Shown piece by piece: positions 1 through 7,842 of a stretch of 64,000 bases of DNA. The stretch spans positions 1 through 64,000 of the forward strand of contig JAFKER010000018.1 of assembly GCA_017308595.1 (NCBI GenBank), in the 5' to 3' direction. This DNA comes from Afipia sp. Lineage in GTDB: Bacteria > Pseudomonadota > Alphaproteobacteria > Rhizobiales > Xanthobacteraceae. The notes under the pieces are model-generated. The model was not told the origin of the DNA. It ran no database searches and saw nothing but the letters and a program-made list of their open reading frames with translations. Each line of letters opens with the position of its first letter. Positions within the stretch are counted from its first letter, which is position 1. A program made the position numbers and the translations under genes.

Positions 1-406
1 CGTCCGGCAGACTACCGTTAATGCTCGCGTCCTCAATTGCCGCTGCCGAAACATCGTGGATCAGCGCAAGCAAGATATCGTTGGCCTTCGTCAGGTCTGC
101 CCTGATGCGCTTCGCAAGACCTGCATTGGTCTTGAGTTGGGCGTCGTAACGCTTGCGAACGTTACTGTCGGCCTCAACTTCCGTAGCCGCAGCAATATCG
201 GCCTCAAGGATGGCGATGAGCTTTGTCAGTCGATCCAGTTCTGTCTCGTTTGCGTCCCGCTCTGATTTCCACGCCACGTAGTCGCTCGGCGACGAGGCCA
301 CGGCGGCGCCTTCGCGCTCCGCTAACGACTGCTTCGCTTCTTCGGCGGTTGTGAGCGTCGCTCGCGCTTCATTCAAGCGAGCTTCGATTTCAGATTTCTT
401 TTGCAT
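1..406 (-). CDS. Coiled-coil protein of the mobile element, C-terminus cut by window edge
   Basis: An open frame runs from ATG at 406 to the left edge without a stop, giving about 135 visible residues that begin MQKKSEIEARLNEARATL. The start overlaps the stop of the S49 protease in a TAATG arrangement, so the two are translationally coupled. The visible part is rich in Ala, Glu, Lys and Arg with heptad-like Leu/Ile/Ala spacing (for example LDRLTKLIAILEADI), so it is predicted to be mostly coiled coil. No enzyme motif is visible. In lambdoid head modules the slot after the protease usually holds scaffold, decoration or capsid genes; a scaffold-like role is inference only. Confidence 0.6.
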   Translation of the reverse strand, partial: MQKKSEIEARLNEARATLTTAEEAKQSLAEREGAAVASSPSDYVAWKSERDANETELDRLTKLIAILEADIAAATEVEADSNVRKRYDAQLKTNAGLAKRIRADLTKANDILLALIHDVSAAAIEDASINGSLPD

Positions 407-1635
407 TACGCGCTCCGCGGATTGGTGACAACGAGGCCAATTTCTGAATTTACAGCCCTGAGTTGCTGCGCTTCTGTCGGTACAGACGCGAGGATCCCCG
501 GAATTTCTTCGATCTGGGCAGACGTGCTGACAGCGAGAACGAGTGCCATTTTTTGGCGACCCTGCGCTTCGGGCAATGACAATACCTTTTCGAGACGCTG
601 TTGCGCCGCTTTCAGTCCCCCGTCCGTTATGGACGCCCCCACGCCTTCTGCGCGGCCCTTCGCATGAGCTTCGGCAGTCAGCCGATCAACGTCGGCTTGG
701 CTGAAAATAAGCAATGGCTTCGGTGGGACCAGCTCTTTCTTCGGAATTTCTTCTAGAGCGCTCTCGAAACTGCCGACAGCATCGGCAAGACCGACCGAGA
801 CAGCATCCACGCCTAAAAAGGTTCGCGCTTCGGTCGCACGTACGGCTTCAACTGATAACTTCCCCCGGTTAGCGGCAACGCTCTCAACAAAGAGTTCGTA
901 GAACCGATCGATTTCGGCCTGAAGCTCCGCTCTAACCTCAGAACTCAATTTTTCGTAAGGGTTACCGTCCACTTTGCGCGCGCCAGCGAAGATAAGCGTC
1001 GGAACCACACCAGCCTTTTCCAATCGGCCAGAATGATCGGTATGCAGCATCACAACGCCGATGCTGCCGCTGATGCCTGAAGACGTGGTGATGATCCGCG
1101 AAGCGGCCGATGCGATCGCATAACCGGCGGATGCGGCCATGCCGTTGATGACAGCGTAGACGGCCTTGCTCGACGCGGCGGCTCTCACAACGTCAGCGAC
1201 CTCGAATGCGCCAACCGCCTCGCCGCCGGGCGTGTCCATGTCGAGAATTATCGACTTTACGTCGCTGTCACGGGCCGCAGCGGTGATCTGATGCTTCAGC
1301 CCTTCGTAGGAAGTCATCCCCGAATAGGATCCGATCCAGCCGCCGCGATTTACAAGCGATCCGAGGATTGGGATTACCGCTACGCCTTCCTGCGTTGTCC
1401 GATACGGTTTGCGCGAGCGCGAGTCCTTCGGATCGGCGGCATACTCTCCGACAAACTGCGAGGCTTCCCGCGAAGGCTTGCGAAGGTCCGGGCTAACTGA
1501 ACGCTCAGCGATAAAGCCCGCCCCGTCGATACCGATCCGGCCGTCAAGCACGCTGGCGATAATCGCCAGCTTGTCCGGCAGGATCATCAGCGGACGGTTC
1601 AAAACCCGATCGGCAATATGGAAAAGTTCGGACAT
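406..1635 (-). CDS. S49 family serine peptidase, phage head-maturation type
   Basis: This 409-residue protein has the ClpP/crotonase-fold peptidase of the S49 (SppA, lambda gpC) family. The nucleophile Ser169 lies in MAASAGYAIASAA and the probable base Lys221 in GARKVDGNPYE, about 52 residues later, as in the family. The N-terminal start (RVLNRPLMILPDKLAII) is typical of prophage S49 proteins rather than of SppA, and there is no signal peptide or membrane segment. In lambda-like phages this enzyme processes portal and scaffold during head assembly. It sits after a small terminase-like gene and before a coiled-coil gene, which supports a structural-module role. The usual portal and large terminase genes are not next to it. 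Confidence 0.88.
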   Translation of the reverse strand: MSELFHIADRVLNRPLMILPDKLAIIASVLDGRIGIDGAGFIAERSVSPDLRKPSREASQFVGEYAADPKDSRSRKPYRTTQEGVAVIPILGSLVNRGGWIGSYSGMTSYEGLKHQITAAARDSDVKSIILDMDTPGGEAVGAFEVADVVRAAASSKAVYAVINGMAASAGYAIASAASRIITTSSGISGSIGVVMLHTDHSGRLEKAGVVPTLIFAGARKVDGNPYEKLSSEVRAELQAEIDRFYELFVESVAANRGKLSVEAVRATEARTFLGVDAVSVGLADAVGSFESALEEIPKKELVPPKPLLIFSQADVDRLTAEAHAKGRAEGVGASITDGGLKAAQQRLEKVLSLPEAQGRQKMALVLAVSTSAQIEEIPGILASVPTEAQQLRAVNSEIGLVVTNPRSA

Positions 1636-1720
1636 GTGAGCCTCAGAAATTAAGTGAGGCGATGGAATCGAACTTGCCGAGGATGCTCAACAGACAAAAC
1701 AAGCAATTCGAGCAAGACGA

Positions 1721-2059
1721 TCAAAATCGCGCGGCGCCGCACTTCACTTGCTCGGCAAATACGTCGAACTGAGGCTGTTTCACATTCCAAACGCCTAACT
1801 TGATCGCGAAGCCCCCGTCTCCGGCGTGATCCCTGCACGTCCGCTGAACCTTCAGATCATTGAACAAGAACCCATGCCTTCGGAACGCCGATGCGGCGAT
1901 TTCACAGCGCTCAATGGCGACAGGCACCGGCAAGGGCTGTTCAAGAACTTCGGGCTGGCTCGCGATGGCGCGCAGCCGATCGAGTTTCGACTGCGCCACC
2001 TTGAGCTCGTCGGCGATCTCATCGATTGCTGCTTCGATCTCGTTTGCGTTCAATGCCAT
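1721..2059 (-). CDS. Hypothetical protein of the mobile element, 112 residues
   Basis: The frame starts 5 bases after the small-terminase stop. The first 35 residues (MALNANEIEAAIDEIADELK) are a convincing acidic helix with phage-protein character. The second half is Cys- and Arg-containing and resembles no family I recognise. It occupies the place where lambda-like modules carry the large terminase, the head-tail joining protein and the portal. It could be a genuine small head or regulatory protein, or a short gene followed by a recombination scar. The remaining 85 bases before the protease start show no further gene. Confidence 0.45.
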   Translation of the reverse strand: MALNANEIEAAIDEIADELKVAQSKLDRLRAIASQPEVLEQPLPVPVAIERCEIAASAFRRHGFLFNDLKVQRTCRDHAGDGGFAIKLGVWNVKQPQFDVFAEQVKCGAARF

Positions 2060-2064
2060 GGCCG

Positions 2065-2637
2065 CTATTCACTCTCCCCGTCCAGAACGACTTCTTCGCC
2101 AGCCCGTAAAGCCTGTTCGGCTTCCGCAAACTTGTTTTGGCAACGGTCGATTGCGCCATTCAGATGCTTTTCGATGCTGGCCCGAACCGTCAGATCGCGC
2201 GTGCTGGCGGCTGGGACGCCGGACAGTTCAAACCGTAGCGATCCGAGAATGTCGGAGAACACGGCTTCAACGTCGTCGGCGTCGTAAAGCTGGCCCGCTG
2301 CCTGCGCGAATTTGATTTCTTCCGTGTTCGCCCGCGCCGCCTCAATCCGGCGGCGTTCTTCCGTCTGCGATGACCGGCGGTCTTCGCTCTCCCGAAACTT
2401 CAGCGCGGCTTGCGCCACGTCCTGCGGCCTGTATTGGCCGCGGCCCGCCCGCTTCAGAAAGTTCTCACTGACCAGCGTCAGCACATGCGTTTCGCTCTTG
2501 CCTATCAGGCGGGCTGCGTCAGCAAGCCCGATCAGCAGACCGTCCAGCGCCGATTTCGGCTTCGCCTTTGCAGGCGCCGCCTTCGGTTTCGATTTTGCTT
2601 TCTTCGCCAAACCAAACCCCGATTTCAAAAATCGCAA
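2065..2637 (-). CDS. Small terminase-like DNA-packaging protein (Nu1 type)
   Basis: The 190-residue protein starts with a Lys/Ala/Pro-rich tail (residues 10-28), then a winged-helix-like segment (LADAARLIGKSETHVLTLV) and then a long charged helix (EERRRIEAARANTEEIKFA) followed by a helical C-terminal domain. That layout matches lambda Nu1: an HTH that binds the packaging site and a helix that contacts the large subunit. No large terminase follows. The gene reads away from the primase across a 213-base gap. Assignment rests on domain order and position, not on a signature motif, so an HTH regulator is the alternative. Confidence 0.6.
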   Translation of the reverse strand: MRFLKSGFGLAKKAKSKPKAAPAKAKPKSALDGLLIGLADAARLIGKSETHVLTLVSENFLKRAGRGQYRPQDVAQAALKFRESEDRRSSQTEERRRIEAARANTEEIKFAQAAGQLYDADDVEAVFSDILGSLRFELSGVPAASTRDLTVRASIEKHLNGAIDRCQNKFAEAEQALRAGEEVVLDGESE

Positions 2638-2784
2638 ATATCCTCAACGATCGGGCCGACCTATCGCCGCACTCCATCGGCCCTTTCGTACGGTCCCTAA
2701 ATGTTCAGGTCGACGCCCGGCGTTGCGCTATGCGCGCGCCGGATGCGGCTACCGTGTGAAGGCAGGTGAAGGGAGATTTGCAAA

Positions 2785-2849
2785 TATACGTCACGCGCAT
2801 GCGCGCGCGTATACGTGGATAACCTTCAGAGGGTTCACAGGGGTTCACA
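2785..2849. repeat. Iteron-like repeats and GC palindrome beside the primase gene
   Basis: Two direct copies of GGGTTCACA lie exactly 10 bases apart (2831-2839 and 2841-2849). Just upstream (2785-2816) TATACG and CGTATA flank a near-palindromic run of CG dinucleotides. The core GTTCAC is the complement of GTGAAC, which resembles the iterons bound by the P4 alpha protein at ori and crr. The site is directly after the 3' end of the helicase-primase gene. A role as an origin or control region is inference. Confidence 0.4.
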
Positions 2850-2850
2850 C

Positions 2851-4245
2851 TCATTGATTAGCCTCATGTTTTCGATTTGGACGCAAACCGATCCATCTAT
2901 TTCCTTCGCGCGTGTGGCGACGGATAAACCCACGACCCTCTAGTGCCTCAACGAAATCCTTTTGCGTTCCGACCCTCTCGCCGCACTGCGCTTGATAAGC
3001 CTTCCAAGGCTCAAATAAATCGGTAGTCGATGTCATCGCATTAGCGTCGAGATCAACCATATCGTTGAGCCATGCGCCGAAGGTATCTTCTGCGACTAAG
3101 TAGTCTTCGGTAGCGTCGCGGACGGCTGGGGGTGGTTTCAACCCGTTCTGCTGCCACTGTAAGCAGCCTTCGATCGCCCAATCCATGATACCCGGCCACT
3201 CCGAACGAAGTCTCTCAGGAAGACATTGATCTCTCTCATCGCGACCGATCGTGACATTGAACGGGATAAGATATAGGCGCCGCCTGATCGCCTCGTCCTG
3301 CGACGATAGCCGGGGCTTATGATTTCCCGTCACGACCAGCTTAAACTGCGGAAGAAATCTTATGTTGTCCCGACGCATAAGCCGGGCCGATATTTCCTCA
3401 CCACCGGTCAGCAATTTTATGCGTGCTTCCGCCCACGGTCTTCCTTGCTCGGTTTCGGAAGCTGTAACGAATCGGGCGCCTTGCAAGCCAGCAACGTCAG
3501 TACTGTGTTTTTCGAACTTCGACGCGGTGAACATGTCAATCGGTGCAGGGAGAGCGTAGTCTCCAAGCATCCCGGCAATCGTCTCGATCAATGTGGTCTT
3601 GCCGTTCGATCCTAGACCGAAATTGAAAAACAGAGCATGCTCTCGCGTGACCCCTGTAAGGCAGTATCCAATAACACGCGCTATGAAAGCCTGCAGTTCA
3701 TTGTCACCATCCGTGACACGTTCGAGAAACGCGCGCCATACAGGACATTTGCCGCGAGGCCCCGCGCGCGTGATCTTGGTCACGTAGTCTTCACGATGCG
3801 CGGCGCGTATCGAACCGGTCTTAAGGTTGATTATTCCGTCCGGAGTATTTAGCAGCCATGGATCGCTATCCCATTGCGCCATCGTTGCAGCGAGGCGACG
3901 ATCTGCGCGAGCCAATCGCTCAACGGCGGCCACTGTAGCTGCGCTCGCAAGAACTTTGCGAAGTTTACCTTCATTGCATTCGGATGCCGCGGCACGACAT
4001 ATCTTTCGAGCATCATCGAACCCTCGCAGGGTCTCATCGGGCGCCCAGCGATTTCCTTCCCAAATAAACCATTTATTGATCGCGGCAACGAAGCGAAGAT
4101 CCGGCTCGTGTACTTCGGCAAATCGCAGCGCCAGCGCATCATCTGAAAATTCAGGCGGTCGCGGGTCCGGCGCTACTGCGCTTTGCGGATGCGGTTCAAC
4201 CGTAGCGGAAACGGCTGACATTACCCTACGTGGGAGCTTGCTCAT
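2851..4245 (-). CDS. Phage/satellite DNA primase-helicase (D5_N and SF3 helicase)
   Basis: With the start at 4245 the protein has 464 residues and its ATG overlaps the stop of the upstream gene (ATGA). A D5_N segment with LLNTPDGIINLKTG (about residues 131-144) precedes an SF3 helicase whose Walker A is GLGSNGKTT (210-218). A conserved region near KLVVTGNHKP completes the core. P4-type alpha proteins are about 780 residues and carry an N-terminal primase domain and a C-terminal origin-binding domain. Here no TOPRIM or zinc primase motif is seen, so this is a helicase-centred short form. It would unwind the element's origin after excision. Confidence 0.88.
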   Translation of the reverse strand: MSKLPRRVMSAVSATVEPHPQSAVAPDPRPPEFSDDALALRFAEVHEPDLRFVAAINKWFIWEGNRWAPDETLRGFDDARKICRAAASECNEGKLRKVLASAATVAAVERLARADRRLAATMAQWDSDPWLLNTPDGIINLKTGSIRAAHREDYVTKITRAGPRGKCPVWRAFLERVTDGDNELQAFIARVIGYCLTGVTREHALFFNFGLGSNGKTTLIETIAGMLGDYALPAPIDMFTASKFEKHSTDVAGLQGARFVTASETEQGRPWAEARIKLLTGGEEISARLMRRDNIRFLPQFKLVVTGNHKPRLSSQDEAIRRRLYLIPFNVTIGRDERDQCLPERLRSEWPGIMDWAIEGCLQWQQNGLKPPPAVRDATEDYLVAEDTFGAWLNDMVDLDANAMTSTTDLFEPWKAYQAQCGERVGTQKDFVEALEGRGFIRRHTREGNRWIGLRPNRKHEANQ

Positions 4246-4502
4246 GCAACACCGCCACCGGGTGCCGCCAAAATCAGGTGCCAAAGCTCGGCGCGCACAG
4301 CGCGTCCGAGCGCGATTACCTCTCTCTCAATGACGGGACACGGCAGACCCTGCCGCTCCAATTCATCCCAAACGACCTCTAACTGCTGGATGAGATACTT
4401 ATCTGCGGCCGCCGCACTTACACGTGCCATTGCGTCAGCGTGACCGCAGATAAGACTGCGGCGCCGGGCAAGGGGAAAGGGGAGGATTTCGGCCATCCGC
4501 AT
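4242..4502 (-). CDS. DUF6074-like small protein
   Basis: The 86-residue product MRMAEILPFPLARRRSLI has the FPLARR start and AELWHLIL end that I associate with DUF6074 proteins found in integrated elements of Rhizobiales. It is helical and has no transmembrane segment or metal motif. It starts 8 bases after the AlpA-like gene and its TGA overlaps the primase ATG, so the three genes form one transcription unit. Function is unknown; position suggests replication or its control. The family name is from memory and should be checked with a profile search. Confidence 0.65.
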   Translation of the reverse strand: MRMAEILPFPLARRRSLICGHADAMARVSAAAADKYLIQQLEVVWDELERQGLPCPVIEREVIALGRAVRAELWHLILAAPGGGVA

Positions 4503-4510
4503 GTCGTCTT

Positions 4511-4708
4511 TTAGGCTGCGCCGCGTAGGCGTTGAACCAAAGCGATTGTGCTGTCGATCGGGATGCGGACCGACCTACCAATCTTTACTGCCTCAAGCTG
4601 CTTATCCTTGATCAGCTGATAGACGGAGCTACGGCCGACGCCGAGGCGCCGCGCTGTTCCATCGATCGTATCCAGAAGCTGTTCGCCAACTTGTTCCTTG
4701 TGAGCCAT
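4511..4708 (-). CDS. AlpA/excisionase-family helix-turn-helix protein
   Basis: I chose ATG 4708 because a strong ribosome site (GGAGGG on the minus strand) lies just ahead; the open frame continues upstream but through the repeat region. The 65-residue product contains a MerR-like DNA-binding fold: TARRLGVGRSSVYQLI, then DKQLEAVKIGRSVRIP, the usual 'excisionase family' pattern. In P4 and PICI elements such AlpA proteins activate integrase or replication genes and link induction to the helper phage. It heads the alpA-DUF6074-primase unit and reads in the same direction as the integrase. Confidence 0.85.
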   Translation of the reverse strand: MAHKEQVGEQLLDTIDGTARRLGVGRSSVYQLIKDKQLEAVKIGRSVRIPIDSTIALVQRLRGAA

Positions 4709-4794
4709 TGAACCCTCCGTTTCCAAGCAAATTTCTGAGTGCGCCAAGACACACAGTTGTTCGCTATTGATTCGGGAAACCTGCACTGTCAAAC

Positions 4795-4984
4795 GGGACA
4801 AAGGGGACAAAACGCTGTTTGTCCCGCTTGTCCCCGTGATTGGGGGGAACGGGTCAGCCATGGGCGCACGAGCAAAGCGCTGCACAATCAAAGATGACCC
4901 GCCAATCTGTCTGATTGCGCCGCACGGCCCAAAAATATTTTCGGCGCCCTGTCGAAAACTGCGTTTGTCCCCTCGTTTGTCCCC
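4795..4984. repeat. TTTGTCCC iteron clusters, candidate element origin or AlpA operator
   Basis: The 487-base gap between integrase and AlpA gene holds six copies of the octamer family TTTGTCCC/GGGACAAA. Copies lie at 4795-4802 and 4804-4811 (one orientation), 4818-4825 and 4828-4835 (the other), then 4964-4972 and 4976-4984. An AT-rich run (AAAAATATTTT, 4931-4941) lies between the two clusters. Inverted and direct copies at 8-12 base spacing are typical of replication origins or multi-site operators. The gap has no convincing gene; open frames across it look like shadows. Confidence 0.5.
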
Positions 4985-5195
4985 GCGATTTCGGACGCGT
5001 CGGGCTTCACTCCGGGGTGATTTGCGGCTGACGGCGGGACAGAACGGGTTCGTTCCCAAGCGCGCCCCCGGCGCGCGGCGGTACTCGCGCGAAGTCGAGT
5101 CGGCGCGAGTACCGGCCATTTTGACCGGTCTAACGGATGCCCGTTTAGGATGTTGCGCTACTGTGGCGCCGCAAAACGGCCGGGTGTCCGACCGG

Positions 5196-6491
5196 CTAGC
5201 GACGCATCAGGTCGAGCGAGACGACATTCGGAGGTGAAAGCTCGCCGCTCAGGATCGCACATAGGCGACGATCCCAAGCTTCAAGAGCAAGGCGCTTTTG
5301 CGGGAGCAGATCACTCCGGACATAGTGTTTCACGAGAGTCCGGGTCTGCTTGTCGCCGACCTCATGCCCGAGAACTGCTGCGACCAAGTCATAAGCAATT
5401 CCCAGCTCTATTAGACCGGTGGCAACAGTGCGACGCAAATCGTGTGAGACGAAATGATCAATGGGAATGTTGGGCCGCCGATTAACGATTTGCGACCCAA
5501 CGTCATTTGATTTCAGCGTTTTGCCTCTCTCGTTGACGAACAGCGGTCCTCTCCGTGTCCTTTCCAATCGCTTGGCAATGATATCGCGGGCCAACCCGAT
5601 AATGGGGGTGACCCGCTGCTTCTTGTTCTTGGATCGGGCCGCGGGCAGCGTCCACAACCAGAGTTTTTGATCGATTTCTGAGACATCGATACCCGCGGCC
5701 TCTCCAATCCGACTTCCGAAACAAAGTTGCAGTCGCAGCGCATCAAGATAATCCGGGGCCATTCCAGAGACCGGCAACCACTCCCAAAACGTCCGCAGTT
5801 CGTTCGGCGAGAGGATCCGGTCGCGATACTCCCCCGAGCTATAGGACTGAAGGCCGCGGACCGGGTTTTCCGGACAGATGTCCTGAGCAACGGCAAAGGC
5901 GAACATCGCCCCTATCGACTGCCGCTGTTTCTCTGCTTCGCGCGGCGCCCCTCGATCGCTCGTCGCGTTCAAAATCTTCCTTATATCGCGGCGCCGGACA
6001 GTCTCGGCTGGCTCATCCAAGATTGAAGCCAAGGCCCTCTTCAGCCGAAGCTTGATTTCATGGCGCGTCCGAAGCTTTCCGCATGCCCGCTTCAAATACT
6101 CATCGATTAGCTCTCCCACCGTCATCCGAGCGGCCGCCTCCGCTTTGGCGGCCACTTCTTCGGCAAGTAGGTCACGGCCCGCCTGCGCAGCGCGCAGAAG
6201 CGCGCTCGCGCGTGCCCTCGCATCGTCAAGGCCAACTGCCGGAAACGCTCCTAGCGCCTTCCGCTTAACGCCAGAAGCGCCCCGAATACGGAAGGCCACA
6301 TCCCATGTTCTTATTCCTGACGGAGCTACCCGGATCGCAAGACCGGGGCATCGTACATCCGGCACACGATATGGATCCGCGCCGGGTTTCATCGCCTCGA
6401 TCGCACGATGCGTCAGCACAATTTTGCTCAGAGATTTGCCTGCGCCATTGGCCACGATCGCAACTATCCCTTCAATCTGTCGCAACACCAT
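5196..6491 (-). CDS. int: P4-type tyrosine integrase (DUF4102 N-terminal domain)
   Basis: The start is placed at ATG 6491 (431 residues); the frame could begin earlier at TTG 6566. An arm-binding DUF4102 domain (RAIEAMKPG, CPGLAIRVAPSGIRTW) is followed by a core-binding region (MTVGELIDEYLKR) and a complete catalytic domain: Arg in CFGSRIGEA, HDLRR, the LGHE box and the Tyr in HYVRSD. All catalytic residues are present, so it should be active. The gene lies at the right end of the element next to truncated host sequence, as expected for an integrase beside its attachment site. No SD precedes ATG 6491, so the exact start is uncertain. Confidence 0.92.
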   Translation of the reverse strand: MVLRQIEGIVAIVANGAGKSLSKIVLTHRAIEAMKPGADPYRVPDVRCPGLAIRVAPSGIRTWDVAFRIRGASGVKRKALGAFPAVGLDDARARASALLRAAQAGRDLLAEEVAAKAEAAARMTVGELIDEYLKRACGKLRTRHEIKLRLKRALASILDEPAETVRRRDIRKILNATSDRGAPREAEKQRQSIGAMFAFAVAQDICPENPVRGLQSYSSGEYRDRILSPNELRTFWEWLPVSGMAPDYLDALRLQLCFGSRIGEAAGIDVSEIDQKLWLWTLPAARSKNKKQRVTPIIGLARDIIAKRLERTRRGPLFVNERGKTLKSNDVGSQIVNRRPNIPIDHFVSHDLRRTVATGLIELGIAYDLVAAVLGHEVGDKQTRTLVKHYVRSDLLPQKRLALEAWDRRLCAILSGELSPPNVVSLDLMRR

Positions 6492-6606
6492 CGCAACAAA
6501 TTGCGCGGCTTGCCGAAAACACCAGCAGACGAAGGCAATCAGTAACAACCTGAATTTACTTGGCAAATTCAGACAATGGCGAACGCGCGCAACCGTCTAC
6601 AAACCG

Positions 6607-7110
6607 AACCTAAAAGGCTGGATGCAGACCTGGAGTGTCCACATGCGCTCCCCGAGGCAACTGTGGCGTGATGCCGGGCCCGGCGGCTTTTTTACACTCA
6701 ACATCATTGTCGGCGGGAATGTCCTCACCGCGCTGGCGCATCCACTCTTACTGGGTGAGATTCTGATACGGAGCGTGATGAGCCTCTTCGACGACGGCGC
6801 CTCATCCTTCTTCACAAAACCCTTCATAGAATTGTATCTGGCAACGATCGCGGCAGGCTATCTGACAACCGTGGTGATTGGACTGATGGGCCTCGCGAAG
6901 CGAGGCTTGCTTGCCGAGGCGTGGGTATTGATCCTCACGCCCATCTACTGGGTTTGCCTGTCGATTGCGGCCTGGCGTGCATTCTACCAGTTTCTGGCCG
7001 AACCCTATCGCTGGGAAAAAACCGAACACGGCCTCGCGCGGCACTCTCGCATGGCAAAAGTGAGCGGAAATCAGGAAGCCGGCGGCCAATCGTTTAAAGG
7101 TAGCGCTTGA
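6607..7110 (+). pseudogene. 3' fragment of a family 2 glycosyltransferase gene
   Basis: The plus-strand frame encodes NLKGWMQTWSVHMRSPRQLW, then three to four hydrophobic membrane segments and a terminal PYRWEKTEHGLARHSR. These are the features of the C-terminal membrane part of processive GT2 enzymes (KGWMQT corresponds to the usual R-x-x-RWxKG(W/Y)MQT segment). The catalytic GT-A domain is missing because the sequence upstream is the integrase region of the mobile element. I infer that the element inserted into this gene and that the 5' part lies beyond the element's other end. The start given is where similarity becomes clear; a 162-residue product from ATG 6622 is possible but would lack catalysis. 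Confidence 0.75.
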
Positions 7111-7684
7111 GCTCCGCCGCAGCTTCCTCAGGTGTGCGCTTGAGGTTGAATGGCCGCACGAAATTTCCGTTGCGATCCATCAGATAGATCAGCGCAGTAT
7201 GGTCCATCGTATAGTCGCCATCCTTCAAGGGGATTTTTTTGGCATAGACCCGGTAGGCGGAGATGATCTTGGCGACCTCTTCCGGGGTGCCGGTCAACGC
7301 CTTGAGGTTCGGATCGAAGCTGGAGAGATAATCCTTCATCGCTGCAGGCGTGTCGCGTTCGGGATCGACCGAAACGAAATATGCATTCACCTTGCCGGCA
7401 TCCGAACCCATGGCGCGCAGCACTTCGGACATTTCGAACAGCGCGGTCGGACACACATCCGGGCAATGCGTGAACCCGAAGAACACGATACTCGGTTTTC
7501 CGATCAGGCTCTTTTCGGTCACCGTCTGCCCGGCCTGATCGATCAGCCGAAACGGCCCCCCGATTGCCGAAGGCGCAGCAGCGCCACGCAGCCCGCCCAT
7601 CAGCCAGAGCGTGACCAGAAGTCCGATTGCGAGGCTCGCGGCAAACGCGGCAATAATCACCAGTGGCCGGGTTGTCCTGTCCAT
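7094..7684 (-). CDS. SCO1/SenC family copper chaperone
   Basis: The 196-residue protein has an N-terminal membrane anchor (LVIIAAFAASLAIGLLVTLWLM) and a thioredoxin-like domain. It has the copper-binding Cys pair in CPDVCPTAL and the distal His in YTMDHTALIYLMD, all three ligands of the SCO family. Family members deliver copper to the CuA centre of cytochrome c oxidase at the outer face of the inner membrane. The 3' end overlaps the convergent glycosyltransferase remnant by 17 bases. No oxidase genes are nearby in the window. Confidence 0.93.
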   Translation of the reverse strand: MDRTTRPLVIIAAFAASLAIGLLVTLWLMGGLRGAAAPSAIGGPFRLIDQAGQTVTEKSLIGKPSIVFFGFTHCPDVCPTALFEMSEVLRAMGSDAGKVNAYFVSVDPERDTPAAMKDYLSSFDPNLKALTGTPEEVAKIISAYRVYAKKIPLKDGDYTMDHTALIYLMDRNGNFVRPFNLKRTPEEAAAELKRYL

Positions 7685-7842
7685 CGCAATTCCGCTCCCT
7701 CAATATTGACGCGCCGCGTCCTGTCCGCCTGTTCCGGGCTGGGCATGGGATAAAGTGCGCAGCCGGTGCGGGCAAGCGCTGCGCCTGCATAGGCGATCAC
7801 ATGACAGGGAGCAGATAAACTGCCAGATCGCGGCTTTTCGGA

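Noticed and set aside
4511-5119. A 202-residue form of the AlpA-like protein
   Set aside because: The extra N-terminal part reads through the iteron region and an excellent ribosome site supports ATG 4708.
6052-7110. A single 352-codon plus-strand gene
   Set aside because: The first 180 codons are the antisense of the integrase gene; only the part after about 6607 resembles a glycosyltransferase.
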